The notes: generated from the letters alone by a model not told the origin. Shown: positions 12,307 through 23,845, counted from the first letter of the stretch. The stretch: 64,000 bases of DNA from Buxus sempervirens (GCA_947561395.2 OX387189.1:24676329-24740328); one strand, 5' to 3'. Numbers and translations: made by a program.

Positions 12307-12573
12307 GTGCAACTGGATGTGTACCAAAGGACCCTCTTTCTCCCTGTTGTTGGGTTGCTTATAGAAGATGCCACCTTCAGAAAGCTCTTCATCCATGGCA
12401 CAATCTATGAGCACTTTATGATGTTTCTTCTCAGGATCCCCAATCTCAGGGATATACAGTTGAGAGAAGATTACTATCCTGTACCAAAGAATGATATAAG
12501 TACTAAAATGCGAGTAGATTCGTGCAGTCACTTTGAGGATTCGTTGAATAGCCGTTTCATCCAGTATTATTAA
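12307..12573 (+). pseudogene. 88-codon relic ORF, right-arm copy
   Basis: Counterpart of the minus-strand ORF at 11872-12138, also 88 codons, from MQLDVYQRTL to SRFIQYY. Both copies stay open although they differ at about 24 residues. The RIPNLRDIQL block is leucine-rich-repeat-like. No start context, splice site or promoter was identified, so this is listed as a gene relic rather than a gene. Confidence 0.35.
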
Positions 12574-13425
12574 AGTGTCACATCCTTAAAGCAACTGCAC
12601 AAGTCTACTCGCATTTTGATACTCATATCATGACATGTGGTGGTCAGTAATCAAGCTCATTGAGATTCAAATTCCAATCCCATTTAAGTAAAACCTCTTC
12701 CACAGACTCAGGTCTGTACGCCCAGTTGGTGCACTCAATGCATAACCTATTGCATCCCCACAATCCAGCTGCATCTTCAATAGGCGAGGATACTGCATAA
12801 GTGAGCTTAATCTAAATGCCACTTCGAGAGAGCTTACTCCAAATTCAGTTTTTTGGATGCTTTAGGCCTTCCTTGCCGTTACCTTCAACCTTGATACTAA
12901 TTTCCTCCAACAGAGGGCAATCCTCAAGCCCTGCCAATGCTAATGGAATTAGTAGCTCCCCAACTACAATCCAAAGGAAACGATATTGCAATCGATCCTA
13001 GGTTTTACTCTGAACCTCGTTACCATTGTTTTGAATCAGAGAATAATCTCCATCTATTGAGTATCTGCATTTGTTATTGCTAGGGCCGTTACAGTCAGCA
13101 TCATCTTATTCAAGTTCATTCAAGTTGAATGCTTGGATAAGTCATTGAGCATCTTTCAAGCTATCCCAAATACAATCAATGTGTAATCTCTGTATGCGGT
13201 TGCGGATAGGCTCCAATGCTTCCAAGGAGGAAATGATTCTTAATGACAATATCATACACGTGAAAGGACTTGAACTTGGAGAATTCTCTAGGCGAAAGAA
13301 TCCTAATTTTCTAGGTAGAGAGATGAGATCAACGGTTATACTCTTGTGGAACTGGAAGAGGTCTGTGTCATCATAGTACCTCTCCTAACCTAATAAAAAA
13401 AATGGTTTCCTCTAATGAGGAGTAA

Positions 13426-13430
13426 TAAGA
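13426..13430. repeat. Target-site duplication TAAGA, left copy
   Basis: TAAGA directly precedes the left LTR and is repeated at 23846-23850 directly after the right LTR. The empty-site equivalent (TCTTA on the plus strand) is present once at 11025-11029 in the left arm. Confidence 0.95.
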
Positions 13431-14616
13431 TGAAAGAGTAGAGGACTACTCTATAGGTCCACGATCTACAACAATTCAGAATTTTAATAATGCGGAAACA
13501 ATACACAGAGAATTATACGAGGAAACCTGGATCCAGATCCAGGAAAAACCTCGAGTCTATATGAGGCGACTAACCCTTCGAAAATCCACTATTGAATGAA
13601 AAGACAATTACAAAGGAGTACACACTTAACCTTTACAATTGAACTCACTCAACAGCAATCCACAGTTCGAATCCACGAACTGCAACACAGCTTGAATCCA
13701 CAAGCTGCAGAACACGATCAGTCCAGATCGCAAACAATCACTCACCAGTGATCCACAGTTCGAATCCACGAACTGCAACACAGCTTGAATCCACAAGCTG
13801 CAGAACACGATCAATCCAGATCGCAACAATCACCTCAGAATCCATTGAGACGATCCAATGCAGTAGGAATCCACCTACGCATCAATCAAAGCCGATCACC
13901 AGTCCAGGCGATCACACGATCAGATGAAGTTCCGAATTGAAGAAGAATCCTCTACCTTCAATTCCAGGTGATCTATCTCAGATCTCCCCCTCACTCGATC
14001 GCCGACTCTCTAAAGAAGATTTGATCGAATCTCAAACACCTCAAGATCCGAAATCAAAATGGTCCAAAGAAAAAAGTCTCTTCTAAAAATTACAGCATGT
14101 CTATTTAAAGGAGAACACTCAGATCGCGTCGAGCGCTGGTGGCGTCGTGGAGCGATCGGGGTAGACGGCTGGAAGCGAACTCTAGTCCCGCTCAGAACAA
14201 GTTGAATCAGTTAAGGGCGCGCTGCCAGCGAGCTGCTAGCAGGAGAGAATGCGGCATGTGCACGGCTGATCATATATTCTTCAATCTCGCTCTGCGCTAC
14301 TAGCGGCGTGTCGGCGTCCCCTTACGACGCTAGTGCACGTACCTTTCTTTCAAAGCACTGATTCACTTATGTGCTGCCAGCGGAGTGGCAGCGGCGTTGA
14401 TCTTCGCAAGTGCCTTTACAAGAAATGCTCAATTTGGAAAATCTTCAATTTCCTTGAGCTACCAGCGGCGTGGTAGCTGTGTGGCAGCATCGTCTTCTTC
14501 TTCTTTACTAAATTTACTGAATTTTCATTACTTAATCTGCACATCTTGAAGATTTATTAGAAGACATAATTTGTCAAACATTTGCCATAAAAGGAGTGTG
14601 AGTTTTCACACTTACA
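13431..14616 (-). repeat. 3' LTR of the SIRE-like element
   Basis: On the element's strand it begins TGTAAGTGTGAAAAC at 14616 and ends at 13431 with CTCTTTCA. Identical in length to the copy at 22660-23845. It contains a duplicated block of about 93 bp and the AATCCA-loop hairpin array described separately. Confidence 0.95.
13656..13890 (-). repeat. Array of constant-loop hairpins in the Copia 3' LTR
   Basis: At least eight hairpins share the loop AATCCA or AGTCCA (TGGATT/TGGACT on the element's strand) but have different matching stems: CAGTTCG/CGAACTG at 13663-13682 and 13756-13775, CAGCTTG/CAAGCTG at 13688-13707 and 13781-13800, CGATC/GATCG at 13715-13730 and 13808-13823, CTCAG/TTGAG at 13834-13849, GTAGG/CCTAC at 13863-13878. 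A related unit with stem GATCACC/GGCGATC follows to about 13912. The same array lies 9229 bp to the right in the other LTR. Confidence 0.9.
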
Positions 14617-14631
14617 ATCTCCCCCTTGGCA
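14617..14631 (-). other. Polypurine tract of the Copia element
   Basis: On the minus strand the sequence just before the 3' LTR is CCAAGGGGGAGAT, the usual purine-rich primer for plus-strand DNA synthesis. Confidence 0.8.
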
Positions 14632-15090
14632 AATGCCTGACAACAACCTTAAAACAGTGTTTAATATCAAACTCAGTTAATATTGATTTTCATTCAAGAG
14701 TTTTAAAAACACACTGATAAGGAGAGACACAGTGATTTTGGAGAATCCAGAATTTCATTCATTCAAAAGGATATACATTGTTCCAACAGATATGAGAATC
14801 CAGACTTTCATTCATTCAAAATACATTGTTCCAACAGATATGAGAATCCAGAATTTCATTCATTCAAAAAGAGTATACATTGTTCCAACAGATATATACA
14901 TAGGTATATACACATCCGACCAACCAACATAACACTTCCCTTACAAACCCACAGAAAATTCCTCTACAAGCCAACTTTTAGAAACATAACAAATACACAA
15001 CACATAGAGAGAGAAAAAAATAGCAAGCAACAAGCAAGCAGCAGCAACAACCCAGCAAAACCATCAACAGGAACATCAACCCCAGCAGCA
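14632..15090 (-). other. 3' untranslated segment of the Copia element
   Basis: Between the downstream ORF and the polypurine tract. It holds three near copies of a word containing GAATCCAGAATTTCATTCATTC with ATACATTGTTCCAACAGATA (14735-14900), i.e. a small tandem repeat of about 55-60 bp. Confidence 0.7.
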
Positions 15091-16380
15091 TCATCCAAAA
15101 AACTCCCCTTTTCTGGAAGGTGGTTTTGGTTCCCAAGTCCTTGAGTAATGCTTGTATGCGTCTTGGGACCTGGAGTGCAGCCAACAGAGTTTGTGATCCA
15201 TCTCCAGCTGAGTCTTCCGAATGCTTTCCAGAAAATGATCAGCTTCATTTTGCATTCGTTGCTGAGCAGCAACATCCCGTTGTACCTCACCACAGGTAAA
15301 ATCAACATCCTTTGCCAGTTTCTCCAGCCTCTCTTGGGTCTCTGATTTGAACATGCTCATCATGAGCATGTGAGCCCTAACTTCAGAATTGAAAGCCTCC
15401 TGGGAGGCTTGCATGGAATTCAATTTGTCCATAATTGCCACAGCATCAGAGCTGGACAAGGAGGACTGAGAAGAAGAGGGTTCAGAAGACACCAAACGAA
15501 AAGGATTGGCTCGTTTACTTCTGGTCAGAGTGGAGGAATCAATGGGAGGTCTGTGATGAATGATCATTTCAACAGGATCAGGGAGTACCCCCTGATGAAT
15601 GCACAGGTAAGATATGAATATGCCAAAAGGAAGAGCTGCAATCTTGGATTTTAAATTCCGAGACTGAAGGATCTGATGGAAGATTATGGAGGGAATACAG
15701 ATACTGTCTCTGTTCCAGAGAGCATGAAGAAGTCTTGCTCTCGAGTGAGAAATCTCAGAATGGTGATCTGAGGGAACCAGAGAAGCACACACAAACTGAT
15801 TCAAGATCCGGAGAAGATCCTGAAGAGAGCCATGAGGAAGGTAGTTGGGCTTGTTTTTGATGGAAGTAGGAGCACCCAGAACAATTAGAGAAGGAATAAT
15901 AGACTCCATCGGAGGATCAGTATGAGAATCAAGAAAGTTAAAGGAAGGAGAATCAACAAGGGGCAGTTCGAGAAGAGAGGAAATAAGCTCTTTCGAGAAG
16001 TCGAAAGAGATACCCCGGATATAGGCTTTGACATAGCCTTGATTGGCAAGATGAAGATGGTGGAGGTTTGAATAAAATTCTCGAACCAGGTCCGGATAGG
16101 CAAAACCACTGATCAAAGCAAATTTTTTCCAGCCATTGTCCGAAAACAATGAGTAGAAAGGAGATTTAGAAAAAGACTCAAGCTTAATGGCCCGTTCCAA
16201 AAGGAGTGGCCGGTGCTTGAAGAACTCATTAAAATCAGAGAGACCATTCCCAAGAAATGGTTCAGAGGAATGAGAAGGGGAAGGGGGTCTCACTGGAGGA
16301 GAAGAGATAACAGGAGAAGATCTCACAGGAGGAGAAGATTTGGAAGGAGAATCAGTCCTCGATTTTCTCTTGAGAGGCAT
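15091..16380 (-). CDS. Downstream 429-residue ORF of the SIRE-like element (env-position, plant-mobile-domain type)
   Basis: An intact ORF downstream of pol, on the same strand, where SIRE-lineage elements often carry an env-like ORF. Residues 1-40 are basic and Ser/Pro-rich (starts MPLKRKSRTDSPSKSS). Residues about 45-300 form a globular region with phrases such as LVREFYSNL and IRGISFDFSKELISSLL, which I associate with the putative plant transposon protein family seen in many plant LTR elements and host duplicates. Residues about 310-405 are a Ser-rich linker followed by a probable coiled coil. I see no signal peptide or convincing transmembrane helix, so a membrane envelope role is not supported by the sequence. 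It is fully open although gag-pol of the same element has three stops. Expression would require splicing or a separate promoter, since about 1.25 kb separates it from the pol stop. Confidence 0.75.
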   Translation of the reverse strand: MPLKRKSRTDSPSKSSPPVRSSPVISSPPVRPPSPSHSSEPFLGNGLSDFNEFFKHRPLLLERAIKLESFSKSPFYSLFSDNGWKKFALISGFAYPDLVREFYSNLHHLHLANQGYVKAYIRGISFDFSKELISSLLELPLVDSPSFNFLDSHTDPPMESIIPSLIVLGAPTSIKNKPNYLPHGSLQDLLRILNQFVCASLVPSDHHSEISHSRARLLHALWNRDSICIPSIIFHQILQSRNLKSKIAALPFGIFISYLCIHQGVLPDPVEMIIHHRPPIDSSTLTRSKRANPFRLVSSEPSSSQSSLSSSDAVAIMDKLNSMQASQEAFNSEVRAHMLMMSMFKSETQERLEKLAKDVDFTCGEVQRDVAAQQRMQNEADHFLESIRKTQLEMDHKLCWLHSRSQDAYKHYSRTWEPKPPSRKGEFFG

Positions 16381-17637
16381 GGTGAAGATTTAAAAAAATG
16401 AAAGAGAAAGAACAAACAGACAGAAACAAACAATGCACGATAAAGCCCTAATGGCAGAATAATCTACCAAACCCTAGCTAAGAAGAACAAGAGAAGACCA
16501 CTGAAATAGGAAGCAGAGAATGGAGAAGCAAGATGAAGACAGTAAAAAAAATTTACCTGAACAGTGGACAAGGTGACGGAGGATAAGCACGAAGGCAGAG
16601 TAAGACCACGACGCGAGGAGCGAGGTGAAAAGCAGAGAGAGTAAAAAAAACAGAGGTAAAAAATGAAACAGATTTCCCCCTTTTATAGGGAAAAAGATTT
16701 CACTGCCAGCGTTCATCCAGCGTCGCTTACCACGGCAGGTGCCAAAGCATGAAATAGAGGAGAAGCTAGCAGCACGCTTCTAGCGACGTAGAAGGTGCAC
16801 ATGCACACTCAAACAGAAATACACTCATAAGGCAAAAATTTATAAAGGGAGTTTGAACTATTCTTCATGAAAAAAAAATCATACTTCTAAACACAAAGCT
16901 AAGATTTTAACTAAACTAAAATCATTCAGATAATCAACAATTATTCAATCCAAGAAGTACTTATTCACAAAACCGATCTTAAGGAACCTATCAAGGTTAA
17001 TTCAGATGTGATACAATTCATATCTATGACCAAAATTCCTTCATGGTTTCTCATACTATAAATTTTCTTCAAGATGTTGAGCTCATATGCATATTAATTA
17101 GTTAATGTTTGTGTAGTGTGTGAAAATCATTTTTTGACTTTGACACTTTATACATATGGAAGGCTATTTTAGTGTAATCATACTTGGAAAGTATAGACAT
17201 ACCCCAACTTCATTTTGGTGGCTTTCGCACATCAGAGATAGGTAGCCTTTTCTGATCTCTTTTTCTTTTCTTTTTGTAGAAGGCATTGACCCTTAAAAAA
17301 CCTGAGTTTACAGTTCATTCCAAGGATATACCTTCTTTCTCTTTTTCTTTTTGAGAATTACAGTGGCTTTCACTCTAGTCTCTATGGCAGCCATTTCCAA
17401 AACTTTTCTTTTCATAAAGGTGATAGCATATAGAATCCAAGCTTCAAACACACAATAAACTTCAATGCAGAAAATTGTTTAAGACAAACATGATAGTTGA
17501 TTATAAAACATTTCTATCAATATGCATAGACTCAAGCTTCCTGAATTAAGATTTCAGTATCAAAAACACACAAGAACATTTTGAACAGATATGTAGATAA
17601 TTTTACATCTAAATTAACTCAAAACAAAACCTGATTT
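16381..17637 (-). other. Spacer between pol and the downstream ORF
   Basis: No open frame on the element's strand beyond about 80 codons. Could contain the splice acceptor for a subgenomic message of the downstream ORF; none can be fixed by eye. Confidence 0.5.
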
Positions 17638-20600
17638 TCAGTTTTGAGAGCAAACTCCTAGGGATTTCTTAAGAGTTTCAAATCTGTTCTGATCTAAAGG
17701 TTTAGTAAAAATGTCAGCCAACTGTTTTTCAATAGATATATATTCAATCAAAACAGTTTTGTCTTCAATTAACTCTCTTATAAAGTGATGCCTGATGTCT
17801 ATATGTTTGGTCCTTGAGTGTTGAACAGGATTTTTGGAAATATTTATGGCACTCTGATTGTCACAGAAGAGAATCATTTGGTCCTGATCTAAACCATAAT
17901 CAGATAGCATTTGTTTCATCCAAATTAATTGAGTACAACTGCTTCCAGCAGCAATGTACTCTGCTTCAGCAGTACTCAGAGAAACTGAGTTTTGCTTTTT
18001 GCTTAACCAAGCAATGAGATTATTACCCATATAAAAGCAACCACCAGAGGTGCTTTTCCTATCATCCATACACCCAGCCCAATTAGCATCAGTGTATCGA
18101 GTCAGATATGGGTTTGTTTCTTTGGAAAACCAGATTCCCAGATCAACAGTACCATTAACATACTTTATTATTCTTTTCACAGCATTTAGATGAGATTCTT
18201 TGGGATTAGCCTGATATCTAGCACACACTCCAACACAGCTTATATCAGGTCTACTTGCTGTTAAGTACAGAAGACTTCCAATCATTCCTCTGTACAAAGT
18301 AGGGTCTATATCCTTACCAGATTCATCTTTTCCAAGCTTTAAGCTAGTACTCATAGGAGTCCTAGCATGTTTAGCATGAGTTAAACTGAATCTCTTGAGT
18401 AGATTTCTAGCATATTTTGCTTGAGAGAAAAAAATCCCTTGTTGAGATTGATAAATCTGAAGTCCTAAGAAAAAGTTCAGTTCACCCATCATACTCATCT
18501 CAAATTCACTTTTAATTAAGTCAGCAAAGGAGTGAGCATGATTTTCAGAAGTAGATCCAAACACTATGTCATCAACATAGATTTGAGCAATCAAAATATG
18601 TTTGGACTCTCTTTGAATAAAGAGAGTTTTATCCACATTTCCTCTCATAAAACCAGATTCAAGTAAAAAGGAGGTGAGTCTCTCATACCAAGCTCTAGGA
18701 GCTTGTTTGAGTCCATACAAGGCTTTGTTCAGTTTATAAACATATTTAGGATGATTTGTGTCCTCAAATCCTTTATGTTGCTCTACATAGACCTCTTCAT
18801 TTAGATATCCATTCAAGAATGCACTCTTAACATCCATTTGAAACAGTTTAAACTTCAAATAGCATGCAATAGACAAAAGTAATCTGATTGATTCTAACCT
18901 AGCTACAGGAGCAAAGGTTTCATCAAAATCTATTCCTTCTACTTGAGTGTATCCCTGAGCAACAAGCCTAGCTTTATTTCTGGTTATAACCCCATTTTCA
19001 TCAGATTTGTTCGTAAAAATCCATTTGGTTCCTATCACATTCAGATCAGAGGGTCTTTCAACCAATTCCCATACATTATTTCTAGTAAATTGGTTTAGTT
19101 CTTCATGCATAGCATTTAACCAGAATTCATCCAACAGGGCATCTTTATACGATTTTGGCTCAAATTGAGAGAGATAAGAGGAAAATCTTACCTCATTATG
19201 TACTTGATGTCTTGTTCTTACACCATCTGAAATATTTCCAACAATTTGCTCAGTAGGGTGATCTTTGAGAGTTTTTGTCAGAGGAACCACTTCATTGCTT
19301 GAGAAAGCCTCTCTGATTTCATCCTCTTCATCTACAACCTGCAGAAGTTCACAGTCAGTTCCTTCATCATCTATTAACACATTAATAGATTCCATTACAA
19401 CAGATTTTTTCAAGTTAAAAACTCTGTATGCTCTACTAGAAGAAGAATATCCTAGAAAAATTCCTTCATCACTTCTAGAATCAAATTTTCCTAGATTTTC
19501 TCTGTCCCTTAGAATATAGCATTTACTTCCAAAGATTCTAAAATATTTCAGGTTTGGCTGTTTTCCTTTCCACATTTCATAGGGAGTTTGTTTCCATCCA
19601 GATCTGACATACACTCTGTTACTTATATAACAGGCAGTATTTATAGCTTCAGCCCAGAATTTTGTTGACACTTTCTTGGCTATCATCATGGTTCTAGCCA
19701 TTTCCTGCAAAACTCTGTTTTTCCTTTCCACAACTCCATTTTGCTGTGGAGTCTTAGGAGCAGAAAATTCATGTTTAATTCCCTGGTCTTCACAGAATTT
19801 GGAAAACATCTGATTTTCAAATTCTGTCCCATGATCAGATCTTATTCTAACTATTCTCCCTATTTGCAAGTTCTTTTCAACTTGAATTTGACAGCACAAT
19901 TGTTTAAAACAATCAAAACATTCAGATTTTTCTCTTAAAAACTTTACCCAGGTATATCTACTATAGTCATCTACAACAACAAAGATATACCTCTTTCCTC
20001 CAAGACTTTCAGTCTTTGTAGGTCCCATTAAGTCCATATGAATCAGTTCTAATGGTCTAGAGGTTCCTACAATGTTGGTTTTCTTATGTGTGGCTTTGAT
20101 TTGTTTTCCTTGATTGCAAGGACTACACATTCCTTTCTTTTTATTATTCCCAAACTTGGGAATTCCTCTAACCAATTCAGACTTAGAGATTTTTGACAAA
20201 TCTCTATAGTTAATGTGACCCAGTCTTTTATGCCACAAATCAATTTCATCACATACAGAAGATTTTAAAGATTTTTCATTGTTTCCAATGATTCCATAAC
20301 AATTGTCATTTGTTCTTACACCTATAAGAACAGTTTTACCAGAATTATCCAAGATTTTACATTCTTTTCTAGTAAAATTGACAAACAATCTGGAATCACA
20401 TAATTGGCTAATACTAATCAAGTTAGCCTTCAAACCAGATACAAATAATACATCTTTCAGACAAACACCATTTGGACCATTTACTGTTCCTTTACCTTTA
20501 ACTTGGGAAGTGCTTCCATCACCAAATGTAACACTTCCACCAAAGTATTCTTCAAAGGTACTAAACATAGACCTATGTCCACACATATGTCTTGAACAAC

Positions 20601-20691
20601 CACTATCCAAGTACCACATGTTGACATCATGAGCTTTCAAAGCTACATGAACCATATTAGCAACTAAGGAATCTTTTCTTACCCAAATCTA
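17638..20691 (-). CDS. pol: Copia pol: protease, integrase, reverse transcriptase, RNase H
   Basis: An open run of 1005 codons from the Met at 20655, part of a longer frame that begins in gag at 22599; a TAG at 20689-20691 separates it from gag. Residues here are counted from that Met. Protease: LDSG with catalytic Asp17. Integrase: zinc-binding H142, H147, C177, C180, then the DDE triad D208, D274, E310 with 35 residues between the last two. Reverse transcriptase: D608 in QMDVKSAF and the YVDD box at 693-696. RNase [14 protein letters not shown] and CDNQSA motifs. All catalytic residues I looked for are present. The order integrase before reverse transcriptase is diagnostic of Ty1/Copia. The end, ...[10 protein letters not shown]...SLGVCSQN, is typical of plant Copia. 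Only the upstream nonsense codons prevent a full polyprotein. Confidence 0.92.
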
Positions 20692-22599
20692 TTTTTCAGG
20701 AGTTTTCTGAGAAGTACCTTCATCAACTACTTGAGTTTTTGAAGGAAGTTTCTTTGACAGATTTGTGACTTCCTTATTTAATGTTTCAGTCAATTTTAAC
20801 AGGGAATCAAATCTGTTATGTAAATCCATAGACTGACTTTGATTTACTTTTCTCTTATTATAAAAATATCCCTCAGGAAAACCATGCAATACATAACACT
20901 TTGGTCTTATATGACCCTTTTTATTGCAGTGATGGCATACAGGTATGAACCTATGTTCAGAAAAATCAATATTTCTAGACTTGCCAGTATTTCTAAACTG
21001 TACAGATTTAGATTTCTCAGAAGTTGAAGGTTTACCTGTTGGTCTTACTTCTCCAGCAGAAATTTTCTGTGAAGATTCCTTGTTTTGATTACTTACACTC
21101 ATTCTCTTTTCAGCAGAATTTGAGCTTTCAGGAACTTCCTTTGAAACTGATTCCTCATTAATTTCATGATTTCCTGCAGAAGAATTTGAAACATTAGATT
21201 TACTTGAATTTGAAACTTTCTCAAGTTCAATCACTTTACCTTGAAGTGCAGAAATCTGAGCTTCCTTTTCTTTTAGTTTTTCAGTTTTTTCAGTTAAAGA
21301 AGTTACCAGAGAATTTTCTTTGGCATGTCTTTCAAGTAACTTCTGGTTTATTGAATCTATTTCTGCAAGAGCTTTATTTATCTCTGTTTCTGATTCCTTC
21401 AATTTTTTACTCAGTTTCTTGACTTTCTTCTGAGCTCTATTGAATTCCTTATAGAGCTGATTGTAGGCTTCTTGTAGTTCTTCTTCATCATCTGATAAAG
21501 TCTCTTTATTATCGCCTGCAATTCCAGAGATTGAACTACCAGAGGAGGATGAGTAAAAAGAATTGAAAGCAGTAAAATTAGCAGAAATATCCTCATCAGA
21601 TTGTGAAGAATTATCAGTGTTACTGTCATCCCAAGTAACCTGATAATTAGTCTTTTTCTTTTTATCCTTTGAGGGACAATCAGAGGCAACATGTCCAAAT
21701 CCTCTACATTTGTAACATTGAACTTCATCATTCTAAGAAAATTTCTTCTCCTTTCTTGGATCAGAAATTTTCTTATCAGATCTCCTATTAGATCTGTCCA
21801 TGGATGATGAAGAATTGGATTGTCTCTTTTTAAACATTCTCTTAAAATTTTTAGCTAAGAGAACAAGTTCATCCATATCAACATCAGAATTATCTAATTC
21901 TTCAGTATTTACAGATTTTACAGATTTTAGAGCTATTCCTTTACTCCTTTTAGGAATATTCAGATCTAGCTCATAAGTCTGTAAAGATCCTACCAGATCT
22001 TCAATTCTCATGTTATCTACATCTTTTGCCTCTTGAATGGCAATTACTTTAGGTCTGAATTTTTCAGGCAAAGATCTTAAAATTTTTCTAATAACCTTTG
22101 ATGTAGAGATTTTTTCTCCAAGATTAAAACTAGAATTAACAATATCTGAGAGTTTAGCATAAAACTCATCAAAAGACTCATCATCTTTCATATATAGAGT
22201 TTCGAAAGATGTAGTAAGTCTTTGAAGTCTGGACAGCTTGACAGCTGAGGTTCCTTCATGAGTGACCTCAAGAATGTCCCAAGCTTCCTTAGCGACTTCA
22301 CATGAGGAAATTCTCCTGAATTCCTCAACACTAACAGCACAAAATAAGGCATTCATTGCCTTGTTGTTCCATTCACATTAATCAGATTCAGCTTTAGTCC
22401 ACTGATCATGAGGTTTAGGGATCACAACACCTCCTTCTGTTGTGATCTCAGGTGGATGATAACCATTACAAACCGAGAGCCAGACACGCTCATCGATTGA
22501 TTTTAGGTAAGCTCTCATTCTTGCTTTCCAGTAAGAATAATTGTTACCTTCAAATAATGGAGGTCTAGAGGCAGATCCTCCTTCTTTTCCAAAATCCAT
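20692..22599 (-). pseudogene. gag: Copia gag with two zinc knuckles, two internal nonsense codons
   Basis: Starts at the Met at 22599 (MDFGKEGG, then FEGNNYSYWKARMRAYL, the usual Copia Gag N-terminus) and stays in one frame through to pol. In-frame stops lie at 22378-22380 (TAA) and 21733-21735 (TAG), then the TAG at 20689. All three can be derived from glutamine codons by one C-to-T change, and there is no frameshift. The first zinc knuckle, CX2CX4HX4C (CYKCRGFGHVASDC), follows the second stop. A long acidic and coiled-coil segment comes next, then a second CX2CX4HX4C knuckle (CHHCNKKGHIRPKC, about 20937). The 700-plus residue Gag with two knuckles is unusually long and fits the SIRE lineage. 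Confidence 0.88.
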
Positions 22600-22644
22600 G
22601 CTATAGATCTAGATCACACTTTGTATAGCAATTCAAAGTGAATA

Positions 22645-22657
22645 GGCTCTGATACCA
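22645..22657 (-). other. Primer-binding site, initiator-Met tRNA
   Basis: On the minus strand TGGTATCAGAGCC lies two bases inside the 5' LTR. It is complementary to the 3' end of plant initiator methionine tRNA, the standard primer for Copia elements. Confidence 0.95.
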
Positions 22658-22659
22658 CT

Positions 22660-23845
22660 TGAAAGAGTAGAGGACTACTCTATAGGTCCACGATCTACAA
22701 CAATTCAGAATTTTAATAATGCGGAAACAATACACAGAGAATTATACGAGGAAACCTGGATCCAGATCCAGGAAAAACCTCGAGTCTATATGAGGCGACT
22801 AACCCTTCGAAAATCCACTATTGAATGAAAAGACAATTTCAAAGGAGTACACACTTAACCTTTACAATTGAACTCACTCAACAGCAATCCACAGTCCGAA
22901 TCCACGAACTGCAACACAGCTTGAATCCACAAGCTGCAGAACACGATCAGTCCAGATCACAAACAATCACTCACCAGTGATCCACAGTTCGAATCTACGA
23001 ACTGCAACACAGCTTGAATCCACAAGCTGTAGAACACGATCAATCCAGATTGCAACAATCACCTCAGAATCCACTGAGACGATCTAATGCAGTAGGAATC
23101 CACCTACGCATCAATCAAAGCCGATCACCAGTCCAGGCGATCACACGATCAGATGAAGTTCCGAATTGAAGAAGAATCCTCTACCTTCAATTCCAGGTGA
23201 TCTATCTCAGATCTCCCCCTCACTCGATCGCCGACTCTCTAAAGAAGATTTGATCGAATCTCAAACACCTCAAGATCGGAAATCAAAATGGTCCAAAGAA
23301 AAAAGTCTATTCTAAAAATTACAGCACGTCTATTTAAAGGAGAACACTCAGATCGCGTCGAGCGCTGGTGGCGTCGTGGAGCGATCGGGGTAGACGGCTG
23401 GAAGCGAACTCTAGTCCCGCTCAGAACAAGTTGAATTAGTTAAGAGCGCGCTGCCAGCGAGCTGCTAGCGGGAGAGAATGCGGCATGTGCACGGATGATC
23501 ATATAATCTTCAATCTAGCTCTGCGCTACCAGCGGCGTGTCGGCGTCCCCTTACGACGCTAGTGCACGTACCTTTCTTTCAAAGCACTGATTCACTTATG
23601 TGCTGCCAGCGGAGTGGCAGCGGCGTTGATCTTCGCAAGTGCCTTTACAAGAAATGCTCAATTTGGAAAATCTTCCATTTCCTTGAGCTACCAGCGGCGT
23701 GGTAGCTGTGTGGCAGCATCGTCTTCTTCTTCTTTACTAAATTTATTGAATTTTCATTACTTAATCTGCACATCTTGAAGATTTATTAGAAGACATAATT
23801 TGTCAAACATTTGCCATAAAAGGAGTGTGAGTTTTCACACTTACA
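22660..23845 (-). repeat. 5' LTR of the SIRE-like element
   Basis: Begins on the minus strand at 23845 with TGTAAGTGTGAAAAC, ends at 22660. It differs from the 3' LTR at about 20 sites. The hairpin array recurs at 22885-23119. Here one stem has drifted (CAGTCCG at 22892) while another has become fully paired (CTCAG/CTGAG, where the 3' LTR has CTCAG/TTGAG). Confidence 0.95.

Larger units (their letters stand above)
12307..13430 (-). repeat. Right arm of the inverted duplication, inner part
   Basis: Reverse complement of roughly 11018-12140. The arm is interrupted at 13430 by the Copia element and resumes at 23851. The last five bases (13426-13430, TAAGA) are the left copy of that element's target-site duplication. 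Other than the relic ORF at 12307-12573 I see no open gene; the rest reads as decayed sequence with many stops. Confidence 0.9.
13431..23845 (-). mobile_element. Complete SIRE-like Ty1/Copia LTR retrotransposon
   Basis: 10,415 bp with two LTRs of equal length (1186 bp), TSD TAAGA, an initiator-Met tRNA primer site and a polypurine tract, all reading on the minus strand. Order from 5': LTR, gag with two zinc knuckles and a coiled coil, protease, integrase, reverse transcriptase, RNase H (integrase before RT, hence Copia), then an additional downstream ORF, then the 3' LTR. The long Gag and the extra ORF fit the SIRE/Maximus lineage. The LTRs differ at roughly 20 positions by eye (about 1.7 percent), mostly C/T and G/A changes. 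The element is defective only through three nonsense codons. Confidence 0.93.

Noticed and set aside
13626-13829. 67-codon minus-strand ORF with an internally repeated peptide
   Set aside because: Product of the duplicated hairpin block in the Copia LTR.
19265-19938. Plus-strand ORFs of 65-109 codons inside the Copia pol region
   Set aside because: Antisense shadows of the minus-strand polyprotein with its complete catalytic motifs.
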